Assembly (NCBI GenBank): GCA_902772085.1 | Contig: CACXZL010000005.1 | Coordinates: 1 to 19,495, forward strand | Source of the DNA: an uncultured Coriobacteriaceae bacterium | GTDB lineage: Bacteria; Actinomycetota; Coriobacteriia; Coriobacteriales; Atopobiaceae | Length of the DNA: 19,495 nucleotides | Direction: 5' to 3' | Shown: piece after piece, positions 1 to 5,784 of the stretch | Position numbering within the stretch: position 1 is the stretch's first letter | Layout: each line of letters opens with the position of its first letter | The notes under the pieces: generated by a model | Seen by the model: only the letters and a program-made list of their open reading frames with translations | Told to the model about the DNA's origin: nothing | Databases searched by the model: none | Made by a program: the position numbers and the translations under genes

Positions 1-410
1 TCCGTAAGAGCGTCACAGAACTCCTTCACCCACAGGTCCAGCTCTACGTTTCCGGTAGTGAAGAAACCGGAGGAGCTCCATGGGTCCTCGACCCCCTGAT
101 AGCTGTTTTGCACGGAATTCGAGCTTACCGCTTGCGTCTCAACGGTCTCTGAAGACGTTGCTTGCGATACACGCGGCATAAAGCGCCGATACAGCAGCAC
201 GATCGCAGAGAAAGCAAGCGCCACCGACAGCACCGGTAGGATTCGACCCCAAATATCACCAGCAGAAAACTGCAGGCCTTTGACGGCATTTGCGTCTTTG
301 CTCTGCGCTTTCTCAGACGGCTGTTTTTTCTTCCCCTGCTTGGCGGCATCGTCATGCCCACGCTGAGGCTTGTTCTTTGCCTGCTTGCGCTTCTCCGTGC
401 CCTCGGCCAT
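1..410 (-). CDS. N-terminal part of a single-pass membrane protein of unknown function (runs off the left edge)
   Basis: An ATG at 410 is preceded by GGAGG five bases upstream. The frame is open to the window edge, giving about 136 residues. The first 45 residues are extremely rich in Lys, Gln, Ala and Gly (MAEGTEKRKQAKNK...), so this is a basic cytoplasmic tail. One membrane segment follows at about residues 56-76 (ILPVLSVALAFSAIVLLYRRF, split as ILPVLSVALA / FSAIVLLYRRF). An outside Ser/Thr/Gln-rich linker comes next, then the start of a folded domain (VELDLWVKEFCDAL). It begins 25 bases after the ftsH stop, so it is probably cotranscribed with ftsH. The segment VELDLWVKEF resembles the entry to coriobacterial transglutaminase-type extracellular domains, but the catalytic part lies outside the window, so no function is assigned. 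Topology N-in/C-out is inferred from the basic N-terminus. Confidence 0.75.
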   Translation of the reverse strand, partial: MAEGTEKRKQAKNKPQRGHDDAAKQGKKKQPSEKAQSKDANAVKGLQFSAGDIWGRILPVLSVALAFSAIVLLYRRFMPRVSQATSSETVETQAVSSNSVQNSYQGVEDPWSSSGFFTTGNVELDLWVKEFCDALT

Positions 411-435
411 GACTGCCTCCAGTCCTCCCTATAAA

Positions 436-2358
436 CTAGTTGCCCAGCGCTGGCAACTCTACCATCTCCTCAGGATGCTCAGCTACATACGCATCCCATT
501 GGTCGTCCAGCAGAGCCTGCACAACCTCACCCTCGACGGTCTCCCGCGCCAGAAGCACTCCGGCCATCGTGTTCATCTGCGTGCGACGCGCTCCAAGAAC
601 GCTGTGCGCCCGCTCGTGTCCCTCTCGCATAATGCGCTCAACCTCGTCGTCAATGCGCTTGGACGTCTCAGCGGAAAGATCGTTGTGGTTTGCCCAATCA
701 CGACCCAAGAAGACCTCATGCTGGGCCTCGCCATACACCTGAGTGCCGAGCTCTGCACTCATGCCATAGCGCGTCACCATCTCGCGGGCCATCTTGGTCG
801 CACGCTCCAAATCGTTGCTTGCGCCAGTGGTGATATCATCGCAAAAGAGTTCCTCGGCGGTGCGCCCAGCCAGAAGCACCGCTATCTGATCCAACATTCC
901 GCCACGCGTCTCGAGGAAGTGATCCTCCTCAGGCAACTGCAACGTATAGCCCAAGGCACGACCACGGGCGATGATGCTGATTTTATGCACTGGATCCGAG
1001 TTTTCCAGAACGTGGCCCACCAAGGCGTGTCCGCATTCGTGGTAGGCTATCGTCTTTCGCTCGGCCTCGGTCATCACGCGTGTCTTCTTCTCTGGCCCGG
1101 CGAGAACGCGCTCCATGGCTTCTTCTATCTCGTCCATGGTAATCGTTTGCTTGTGCCTACGCGCAGCCAGCAGTGCGGACTCGTTCATAAGGTTGGCGAG
1201 GTCCGCTCCGGTAAACCCAGGCGTAAGCTTGGCCAACGACTCGAAGTCAACGCTTTCTGCGAGGGGTTTGTTTTCCGCATGGACGCGCAGAATCTGCTCG
1301 CGCCCCTTCACGTCAGGCCTGTCTACCGTAATCTGTCGGTCGAATCTGCCAGGACGAAGCAGCGCTGGATCCAGGATGTCCGGACGATTCGTGGCGGCAA
1401 TGAGAATGACCGCGGTGTTGTCCTCAAAACCATCCATCTCCACCAGCAATTGATTGAGGGTCTGCTCGCGCTCGTCGTGTCCGCCGCCCAAGCCCGCGCC
1501 ACGTTGACGTCCCACTGCGTCAATCTCGTCAATAAACACGATGGAGGGAGAAGCCTCCTTTGCCTGCTTGAACAGATCGCGCACACGCGAAGCGCCGACG
1601 CCCACAAACATCTCGACGAAGTCAGAGCCGGAAATGGAAAAGAACGGCACACCCGCTTCGCCGGCAACCGCCTTTGCAAGCAGCGTCTTGCCCGTGCCGG
1701 GAGAGCCCATGAGCAGCACGCCACGAGGAATCTTTGCTCCCATGTTGCGGAAGCGCTCAGGCTCAGAGAGAAAGTCGCGTACCTCCTTGAGCTCTTCCAC
1801 TACTTCGTCTATGCCGGCGACGTCGGAAAACTTCACCTTGGGACGATCGCCCTCGCTCGTCTTTGCCGAAGTCTGCCCAAAGCTAAAAGCCCTGCCGTTT
1901 TGGCCCTGCATCTGACTCATGAAGTAGATGATAATCCCCATGATGAGTACGGTGGGCAACACCGTGATCAACAAGGTCTCCCAGAGCTCGTTGGTGCTGG
2001 AATCCACCGTAAACTTGATGTTTGAGTGCTTCGCCATCAGCTCGTCCAGATTGTCCTCTCCCACGTACGCGGAGCGGAAGGAAGTGAGCTTTTCTGCCTT
2101 CTTGGCATCGGAGTTGGCATAGAACTTACCCGTCAGCGATCGGTCTTCCGTCTTGTAGGTCACCTCAGTAACGCGGTCTTCCTTGACTGATGTAACGAAC
2201 TCACTTGTGGGTATGGTGACGACCTTCTCACCCTGAAACATGTTTCCCGCTCGGAAGATCATAAATGCGAGAAGCACCGTCAAGAGGATGATGTAGCCAA
2301 TGCCTCTTTTGCGTCCTGCAGGCGAAAGATGAGGCATGTTGTTGTTGTCGTTGGACAC
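436..2358 (-). CDS. ftsH: ATP-dependent zinc metalloprotease FtsH
   Basis: This is a membrane-anchored AAA+ protease that degrades unstable membrane and soluble proteins. The product is 640 residues, normal for the family. It has a first membrane segment at about 20-36, an extracytoplasmic domain, and a second membrane segment at about 128-147. The AAA module has Walker A GSPGTGKT (218-225; the usual form is GPPGTGKT), Walker B IVFIDEID (273-280) and the second region of homology ending DPALLRPGRFDR (330-341). The protease has the zinc motif HECGH (440-444; usually HEAGH) and a candidate third ligand, Asp 516, in GASNDLERA. The start is GTG at 2358, chosen because AGGAG lies six bases upstream and MSNDNNN leads straight into the first membrane segment. 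hpt lies upstream on the same strand, the classical actinobacterial/firmicute neighbourhood. An inverted repeat sits between them. Confidence 0.98.
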   Translation of the reverse strand: MSNDNNNMPHLSPAGRKRGIGYIILLTVLLAFMIFRAGNMFQGEKVVTIPTSEFVTSVKEDRVTEVTYKTEDRSLTGKFYANSDAKKAEKLTSFRSAYVGEDNLDELMAKHSNIKFTVDSSTNELWETLLITVLPTVLIMGIIIYFMSQMQGQNGRAFSFGQTSAKTSEGDRPKVKFSDVAGIDEVVEELKEVRDFLSEPERFRNMGAKIPRGVLLMGSPGTGKTLLAKAVAGEAGVPFFSISGSDFVEMFVGVGASRVRDLFKQAKEASPSIVFIDEIDAVGRQRGAGLGGGHDEREQTLNQLLVEMDGFEDNTAVILIAATNRPDILDPALLRPGRFDRQITVDRPDVKGREQILRVHAENKPLAESVDFESLAKLTPGFTGADLANLMNESALLAARRHKQTITMDEIEEAMERVLAGPEKKTRVMTEAERKTIAYHECGHALVGHVLENSDPVHKISIIARGRALGYTLQLPEEDHFLETRGGMLDQIAVLLAGRTAEELFCDDITTGASNDLERATKMAREMVTRYGMSAELGTQVYGEAQHEVFLGRDWANHNDLSAETSKRIDDEVERIMREGHERAHSVLGARRTQMNTMAGVLLARETVEGEVVQALLDDQWDAYVAEHPEEMVELPALGN

Positions 2359-2421
2359 GCGTGACTCCTATCGGCGAGTAGCTAACTTTGCCATTCTACC
2401 CGTTTGACAAAAAAGAAGTGC

Positions 2422-2434
2422 TGCCAGTTTGGCA
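2422..2434. promoter_or_regulatory. Small dyad TGCCA-gtt-TGGCA upstream of ftsH
   Basis: This is a perfect 5-bp dyad with a 3-base spacer, 64 bases upstream of the ftsH start codon. It sits in the only non-repetitive part of the hpt-ftsH spacer, so it could be an operator. No regulator can be named, and a dyad of this size can arise by chance. Confidence 0.25.
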
Positions 2435-2455
2435 CATACACAAAAAGGCGGCGTT

Positions 2456-2602
2456 CATCGTTACAGTTCACACCCCGTCACCTCACACACCGTCATCGCG
2501 CCCGGCCAGCAATCGGCTCCGCGCTCGCTTCGCTCGCTCACTTCGTGAGTCGCCGCTTTCTGGCCGGGCGCGATGACGGTGTGTGAACTGCAACCGTTCA
2601 TC
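2456..2602. repeat. Long inverted repeat, copy 1 of an element with a conserved centre (hpt-ftsH spacer)
   Basis: The arms 2483-2509 and 2560-2586 are perfect 27-base complements. Beyond them the complement continues with GTTACAGTTCACAC on the left (from about 2460) against the sequence following 2582 on the right. The left arm carries an extra 15 bases (roughly 2474-2488) that look like a local duplication. The central 58 bases (2506-2563) match copy 2 (4927-4984) with only two differences, including a fully identical stretch 2514-2558 containing CGCTCGCTTCGCTCGCTCAC and the mini-hairpin CTCAC-ttc-GTGAG. It lies just after the hpt stop and ahead of ftsH, so in RNA it would form a very stable hairpin that could end or weaken hpt transcription. 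There is no T-tract. Confidence 0.85.
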
Positions 2603-2622
2603 AGTTGCGCTGCACTCTTGGT

Positions 2623-3174
2623 CTATGAGTACACTTCAGGCTTGAGAATTCCCACATACGGGAGATTGCGATACCGCTCAGCATAGTCAAGGCCATAGCC
2701 AACGATAAACTCGTTTGGCACATGCACGCCAACGTATCGCGGCTCGATGGCAGGCCTCTTGTCTGGGATGTCCTTCACGGAAAATGCCGCAACCTCTATG
2801 GACGCCGGATGACGCGCCTCAAGCATTTCGATGAGATAGCTCAGGGTAAGCCCAGAATCCAAAATGTCTTCCGCTATGACGACGTGGCGGCCCTCGATCC
2901 GGGTGTCCAAGTCCTTTACGATGCGCACGACGCCGGTGCTCTTCACGCCATCACCATAGCTCGACACGGCCATGAAATCTACCGAGCACGGCACCGTTAT
3001 CGCACGCACCAGGTCTGCTGTAAAGACGAACGCACCGCGCAACACGGTGATTATCAGCGGGTTCTTGTCTTTGTAGTCTTCTGAAATCTTTGCCCCCATC
3101 CGCGCTACGATCTCCTTGATCGCATCTTCCGAGAGAACAATGGACTCGATATCTGGATGATTGCATGAACTCAT
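2623..3174 (-). CDS. hpt: Hypoxanthine phosphoribosyltransferase
   Basis: This enzyme salvages hypoxanthine (often also guanine) with PRPP to give IMP/GMP in the cytoplasm. The 183-residue length is typical. Visible family motifs are LRGAFVFTADLVR in the first third, SSYGDG, the PRPP-binding segment VVIAEDILDSGLTLSYL (usually EDIIDTG) and the C-terminal GYGLDYAERYRNLPYVG. The start was placed at ATG 3174 (MSSCNHPD) because AGAGGA lies about seven bases upstream. A longer open frame continues to 3456, but it would read through the tRNA-Ser gene. hpt is followed by ftsH on the same strand, as in many Gram-positive genomes, with the long inverted repeat between them. Confidence 0.96.
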   Translation of the reverse strand: MSSCNHPDIESIVLSEDAIKEIVARMGAKISEDYKDKNPLIITVLRGAFVFTADLVRAITVPCSVDFMAVSSYGDGVKSTGVVRIVKDLDTRIEGRHVVIAEDILDSGLTLSYLIEMLEARHPASIEVAAFSVKDIPDKRPAIEPRYVGVHVPNEFIVGYGLDYAERYRNLPYVGILKPEVYS

Positions 3175-3197
3175 GAATTTCCTCTCATTCAGTGGCC

Positions 3198-3224
3198 TTG
3201 CCTTCGCCCGTAAAGTATTATAAT
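3198..3224 (+). promoter_or_regulatory. Promoter of tRNA-Ser
   Basis: A perfect -10 hexamer TATAAT (3219-3224) lies 13 bases before the tRNA 5' end. A weak -35 candidate, TTGCCT (3198-3203), is at a short 15-base spacing. The -10 is part of the self-complementary ATTATAAT, so a TATAAT is also presented to the opposite strand, facing hpt (start 3174). No good -35 for hpt is visible, because it would fall inside the tRNA 5' end. Confidence 0.6.
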
Positions 3225-3237
3225 AGACACTGACCAT

Positions 3238-3325
3238 GGAGGGGTGGCAGAGCGGTTGAATGCAGCGGTCTTGAAAACCGCCGGGCCGAAAGGTCTCGCG
3301 GGTTCGAATCCCGCCCCCTCCGCCA
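3238..3325 (+). tRNA. tRNA-Ser (anticodon TGA), CCA encoded
   Basis: An 88-base class II tRNA. The acceptor stem GGAGGGG (3238-3244) pairs with CCCCTCC (3315-3321), followed by discriminator G and an encoded CCA (3323-3325). The D-arm has the usual GCAGAGCGGTTGAATGC pattern. The anticodon stem GCGGT/ACCGC (3265-3269/3277-3281) encloses loop CTTGAAA with anticodon TGA at 3272-3274. A long variable arm follows, and the T-arm is GCGGG-TTCGAAT-CCCGC (3298-3314). The long variable arm and TGA anticodon identify it as serine, reading UCN codons. Confidence 0.97.
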
Positions 3326-3335
3326 TGATAACGAC

Positions 3336-3371
3336 GCCACTTGAAGTACTCCTTCAAGTGGCTTTTTCTTT
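3336..3371 (+). terminator. Rho-independent terminator after tRNA-Ser
   Basis: A 10-bp perfect stem GCCACTTGAA (3336-3345)/TTCAAGTGGC (3353-3362) with a 7-base loop, followed at once by TTTTTCTTT. It lies 10 bases after the tRNA CCA end. Confidence 0.93.
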
Positions 3372-3415
3372 CATGAGGGATGAAGGGATTCGAACCGCAA
3401 GGTCGGCAAGGCGCT

Positions 3416-4213
3416 TTATCTGCTGGCCTTCTTGTATTCATCCATGAAGGAGCCAAACATCCCCTTCGTACGCCCTATCTGCTTGCCCACGGCTTTCTGG
3501 GGATCGGCATTCTTCGCGGCCTTCTTTGCCTTGCCTATCATGCGACCAAATCCCCTAGCCCCTTGCTCCACAGCGCCTCCAGCCGCTTTCCCTGCCTTTG
3601 ACACCGCCTTTTTTCCACTGAGCTTCGCGCGGGCATAGCTTTCTCCGGCCTTTGCCGCAAGTCCCCCGTTCAGAGCAAGGTTTGCCACCTCAGGCTTGAC
3701 GAGCATGAATCCATTTGCATAGCCCTCAAGCATCTCACCTGGTATGACCACGTTGCCCACAAGCGACTTTGCCACTGATCCATCGCCAACGTAAAACGCC
3801 TTCACGGCACCGGTCTTTGGACTGAATTCCACATCGTCCACCCAGCCAAGCTCCTTGCCGTCTGTGGTCTTTGCATCCATGCCAGTCCATAGGATGCATC
3901 GATCCCAGTCAAGTCCCAGCCTCTCCATCGCCGCTTCGTTCGTTCCTTCATCCGCCTTCGTGAGAATAAGGCCCAAGTCATGCGCCTTTACCGAGTCGAG
4001 GGCCACAAACACATCTGGCCTCTTTACCATACCTGCTATGTCTGGCTGTCGCACGAGAAAACCCACCACATGCTTGCCCGACGGGGCGAAGACCACCTGT
4101 CGAATCTGCCCTACGAGCGTCACGTCCTTCTCAGCGAGTTTTGTGGGATCGGCAGGGCTTTTTTTCTTTGGCCTATATACTTTTACACGCATGAGTAGGC
4201 TAACCTTGAGCAT
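3416..4213 (-). CDS. PRC-barrel domain protein with two barrels and a Lys/Ala-rich tail
   Basis: The product is 265 residues, with a start at ATG 4213 preceded by AAAGGA at seven bases. It has two PRC-barrel-like units. The first is at about residues 25-80 (VTLVGQIRQVVFAP...GFLVRQPDIAGMV), and the second at about 118-175 (GKELGWVDDVEFSPKTGAV...GNVVIPGEML). The remaining roughly 90 residues are rich in Lys, Ala and Gly (KKAVSKAGKAAGGAV, GRMIGKAKKAAKNAD), low in complexity and strongly basic. PRC-barrels are small beta folds found in RimM, the photosynthetic reaction-centre H subunit and many uncharacterised proteins, usually binding RNA or protein partners. The tail could bind nucleic acid or the membrane, but that is inference. 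No signal peptide or membrane segment is seen. The YtxH-like gene lies upstream on the same strand. Confidence 0.85.
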   Translation of the reverse strand: MLKVSLLMRVKVYRPKKKSPADPTKLAEKDVTLVGQIRQVVFAPSGKHVVGFLVRQPDIAGMVKRPDVFVALDSVKAHDLGLILTKADEGTNEAAMERLGLDWDRCILWTGMDAKTTDGKELGWVDDVEFSPKTGAVKAFYVGDGSVAKSLVGNVVIPGEMLEGYANGFMLVKPEVANLALNGGLAAKAGESYARAKLSGKKAVSKAGKAAGGAVEQGARGFGRMIGKAKKAAKNADPQKAVGKQIGRTKGMFGSFMDEYKKASR

Positions 4214-4234
4214 GAGATGGTCCTTTCGCCATAT

Positions 4235-4306
4235 GAAGAGCCCCTCTGCCGGGTCTCTTGTTTCTTATTTACCATTGAGACAAGAGAGCCCAGACAAAGG
4301 GGCTTC
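4235..4306 (-). terminator. Imperfect long hairpin between the YtxH-like and PRC-barrel genes
   Basis: Arms 4235-4261 and 4280-4306 are complementary over about 24 of 27 positions, with a few G-T pairs and small bulges and an 18-base AT-rich loop. Key blocks are GAAG, CCCCT and CTCTTGT with their complements. It lies 33 bases after the YtxH-like stop and ends just ahead of the PRC-barrel ribosome site (around 4221-4226). Without a T-tract it may be an attenuator or processing hairpin rather than a classical terminator. Confidence 0.5.
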
Positions 4307-4338
4307 CTTCTGTTTATAACCTTTAGGACGCCTTGTCG

Positions 4339-4770
4339 CTACTCCTCAGCGTCGGCGTCCTTGGCCTCCTCTGCGGCAACCTCAGACTCTGCATCGGCTT
4401 CCTCTGCAGCTTCGGACTCGGCGGCAACGACCTCCACCTCAGCCTCGACGTCCTTGCTCTCGGATTCGGCTTCTTCGACGTTGGAGTTGAGCGAGTCGCG
4501 AAGCTGATCCATGCGCTCGCGGGCAAGGTCCACCTTGGCACGGAGCTCATCCGCAGTGGCGTCCACCTCGGGACGCACGTTGGTGAACTTCTCAGCCACT
4601 GCCTGCTGGCTGCGCTCGTACGTGTCTATGGCAGAATCCCAAGCGTCGTTCATGGCATCGGAGGCCATAGCACGGCTCTCGGCACCAGAGCGAGGAGCTA
4701 GAAATACGCCTGCGGCAAAACCGGCAGCGGCACCTACCACAGCACCAAAAGCAAACTTAAAGACACTCAT
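4339..4770 (-). CDS. YtxH-like domain protein with an acidic coiled tail
   Basis: The product is 143 residues. The start at ATG 4770 (MSVFKFAFG) was chosen because a perfect AGGAGG sits five bases upstream. The frame stays open to 4818, but those extra residues lack a ribosome site. An N-terminal Gly/Ala-rich hydrophobic segment (FGAVVGAAAGFAAGVFLAPRSG, split as FGAVVGAAAG / FAAGVFLAPRSG), ending in the LAP-[RK]-SG motif, is typical of YtxH/gas-vesicle-related small envelope proteins. A charged helical section follows at about 30-95 (VRPEVDATADELRAKVDLAR), then a Glu/Ala/Asp tail with almost no other residues. It is probably a membrane-tethered general-stress or envelope protein. Function is not established for the family as a whole. 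The PRC-barrel gene lies downstream on the same strand. Confidence 0.85.
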   Translation of the reverse strand: MSVFKFAFGAVVGAAAGFAAGVFLAPRSGAESRAMASDAMNDAWDSAIDTYERSQQAVAEKFTNVRPEVDATADELRAKVDLARERMDQLRDSLNSNVEEAESESKDVEAEVEVVAAESEAAEEADAESEVAAEEAKDADAEE

Positions 4771-4828
4771 GTAATCCTCCTGACCCTTATACGAGCAGCG
4801 CCCGCATTTCTTGTCCAAATGTGTAGAA

Positions 4829-4851
4829 AGTATACCCTCTCACGTGGTGAG
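4829..4851 (-). promoter_or_regulatory. Possible promoter/operator of the YtxH-like gene
   Basis: On the minus strand a -10-like TATACT (plus 4829-4834) has immediately upstream a perfect dyad CTCAC-gtg-GTGAG (4839-4851), which sits where a repressor or activator could touch RNA polymerase. No clear -35 is seen. A 14-base perfect palindrome AATCATGCATGATT follows further upstream at 4879-4892. Confidence 0.35.
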
Positions 4852-4885
4852 AAATGGCTTCATGGGGAAACAGTCAAAAATCATG

Positions 4886-5024
4886 CATGATTCATGTTAC
4901 CGTTCATACCCCCGCACCTGCGCCAACCAGCAAGCGGCTCCGCGCTCGCTTCGCTCGCTCACTTCGTGAGTCGCCGCTTGCTGGCATGCGCAGGTGCTGG
5001 GGTATGAACGGTAACTGATTCATA
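4886..5024. repeat. Long inverted repeat, copy 2 of the conserved-centre element
   Basis: The left arm from 4896 (GTTACCGTTCATACCCC...) is complementary to the right arm ending at 5015 (...GGGGTATGAACGGTAAC). There are only three or four mismatches over about 45 bases, and with small gaps the complement extends to 4886 and 5024. The centre, 4927-4984, equals copy 1 (2506-2563) except at two positions, and its innermost arm CCAGCAAGCGG/CCGCTTGCTGG is perfect here. The outer arms share nothing with those of copy 1. It lies 18 bases after the stop of the 5042-5707 gene and upstream of the YtxH-like promoter, the same position relative to genes as copy 1. Confidence 0.88.
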
Positions 5025-5041
5025 GGTATTTTCACCGTTAT

Positions 5042-5707
5042 TTAGATTATCTTGCGGGACATGCGTGGTCCTCGGTCAAGGTCGTCGCCGTCTTCGACGT
5101 AGTCGTCCGCATACTCGTCAGCCATGTCCTCGTAACCGTCGTCCGCATCCTCAAAGGAGCCAGCGTAGGGATCGCTGTACCAGCCGTCCTCCTGCAATGA
5201 GGAAGGTCTCGAATCATGCGTCATTCCCTCCGTGGGCAGACCTCGCACCAACTCCACCAAGCCATTCACGGTAGCATCGACATCAGGCACCGCTCCGGCA
5301 CCCCCCGTGAAGGCCCACGTGATGATCCATACCGCACTCGAGAGCGCGCCGGCCACCAACACATCGTCTATGCAGTCAAACCGTATGCTGTACGTGCGAT
5401 CATAGGCCAGCTCTCGCCACGTACGCCCGGCTATGACATCATCCACCATGTTTGTGCGGGCGAGCAGCTCCACCGTCACATGCTCGAGCAGATGCGCAAG
5501 CTCGGTGTCGCCCATGCAGTCCTTGAACGTCGAACCCGCATCGCCAACACAAGCATGGTCTATGATGGCTGGCAGCAACCGATAGACCCGTGTGGTGCCT
5601 TCCAAATCCTCGCTCGTCATGAGCGGTGCATCCTCAGCTACCTGCACAGTTGCCGTAAAGTATTCGGTGCCCACAACCACGCGTATGATGTCGATGAGCT
5701 GCGCCAT
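5042..5707 (-). CDS. Stand-alone protein resembling the N-terminal domain of cyanophycin synthetase, acidic C-terminus
   Basis: The product is 221 residues, with a start at ATG 5707 and AGGAGG eight bases upstream. Residues about 40-125 follow the pattern of the CphA N-terminal domain. A histidine/cysteine segment (IIDHACVGD) is followed by DTELAHLLEHVTVELL (the family hallmark is GT-x-LGH-x-x-EH-x-ALEL), GRTW, and an aromatic-basic YSIRFDCIDDVLVAGALSSA segment. The ATP-grasp and ligase domains of cyanophycin synthetase are absent. The last 60 residues are very rich in Asp, Glu and Tyr (EDADDGYEDMADEYADDYVE), ending in basic RMSRKII. In CphA this domain helps position the peptide chain. What an isolated copy does is unknown. 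Homology is judged by eye, so the family call is moderate. Confidence 0.7.
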   Translation of the reverse strand: MAQLIDIIRVVVGTEYFTATVQVAEDAPLMTSEDLEGTTRVYRLLPAIIDHACVGDAGSTFKDCMGDTELAHLLEHVTVELLARTNMVDDVIAGRTWRELAYDRTYSIRFDCIDDVLVAGALSSAVWIITWAFTGGAGAVPDVDATVNGLVELVRGLPTEGMTHDSRPSSLQEDGWYSDPYAGSFEDADDGYEDMADEYADDYVEDGDDLDRGPRMSRKII

Positions 5708-5743
5708 GGTATTGTCCTCCTGTATCGTGATAGCCGAGTCTCA

Positions 5744-5749
5744 ATTATA
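5744..5749 (-). promoter_or_regulatory. -10 element of the 5042-5707 gene promoter
   Basis: A perfect TATAAT read on the minus strand lies 37 bases before the start codon, which allows a leader of about 30 bases. The -35 region about 17 bases upstream is poor (TTTTCC-like). This suggests the gene has its own promoter in the 77-base gap after the CNNM/CBS gene. Confidence 0.5.
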
Positions 5750-5784
5750 GCGTTGTTGGCGTGATGGAAAACCCATTCGTAAGG

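Noticed and set aside
370..2025. A 551-codon open frame on the plus strand opposite ftsH
   Set aside because: It is the antisense shadow of the clear FtsH gene. It has no ribosome site and no recognisable domains, and such shadows are normal in GC-rich genes.
2388..2586. Short plus-strand frames across the hpt-ftsH inverted repeat
   Set aside because: They lie inside a palindrome, lack ribosome sites, and give Arg/Ala/Ser-rich translations typical of GC-rich repeats.
3238..3325. tRNA-Ser as an integration site for a mobile element
   Set aside because: No integrase and no second copy of the tRNA 3' end were seen in the window, and the neighbours are housekeeping genes.
3175..3456. N-terminal extension of hpt to 3456
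   Set aside because: It would translate the tRNA-Ser gene and its terminator backwards. ATG 3174 has its own ribosome site and gives the normal enzyme length.
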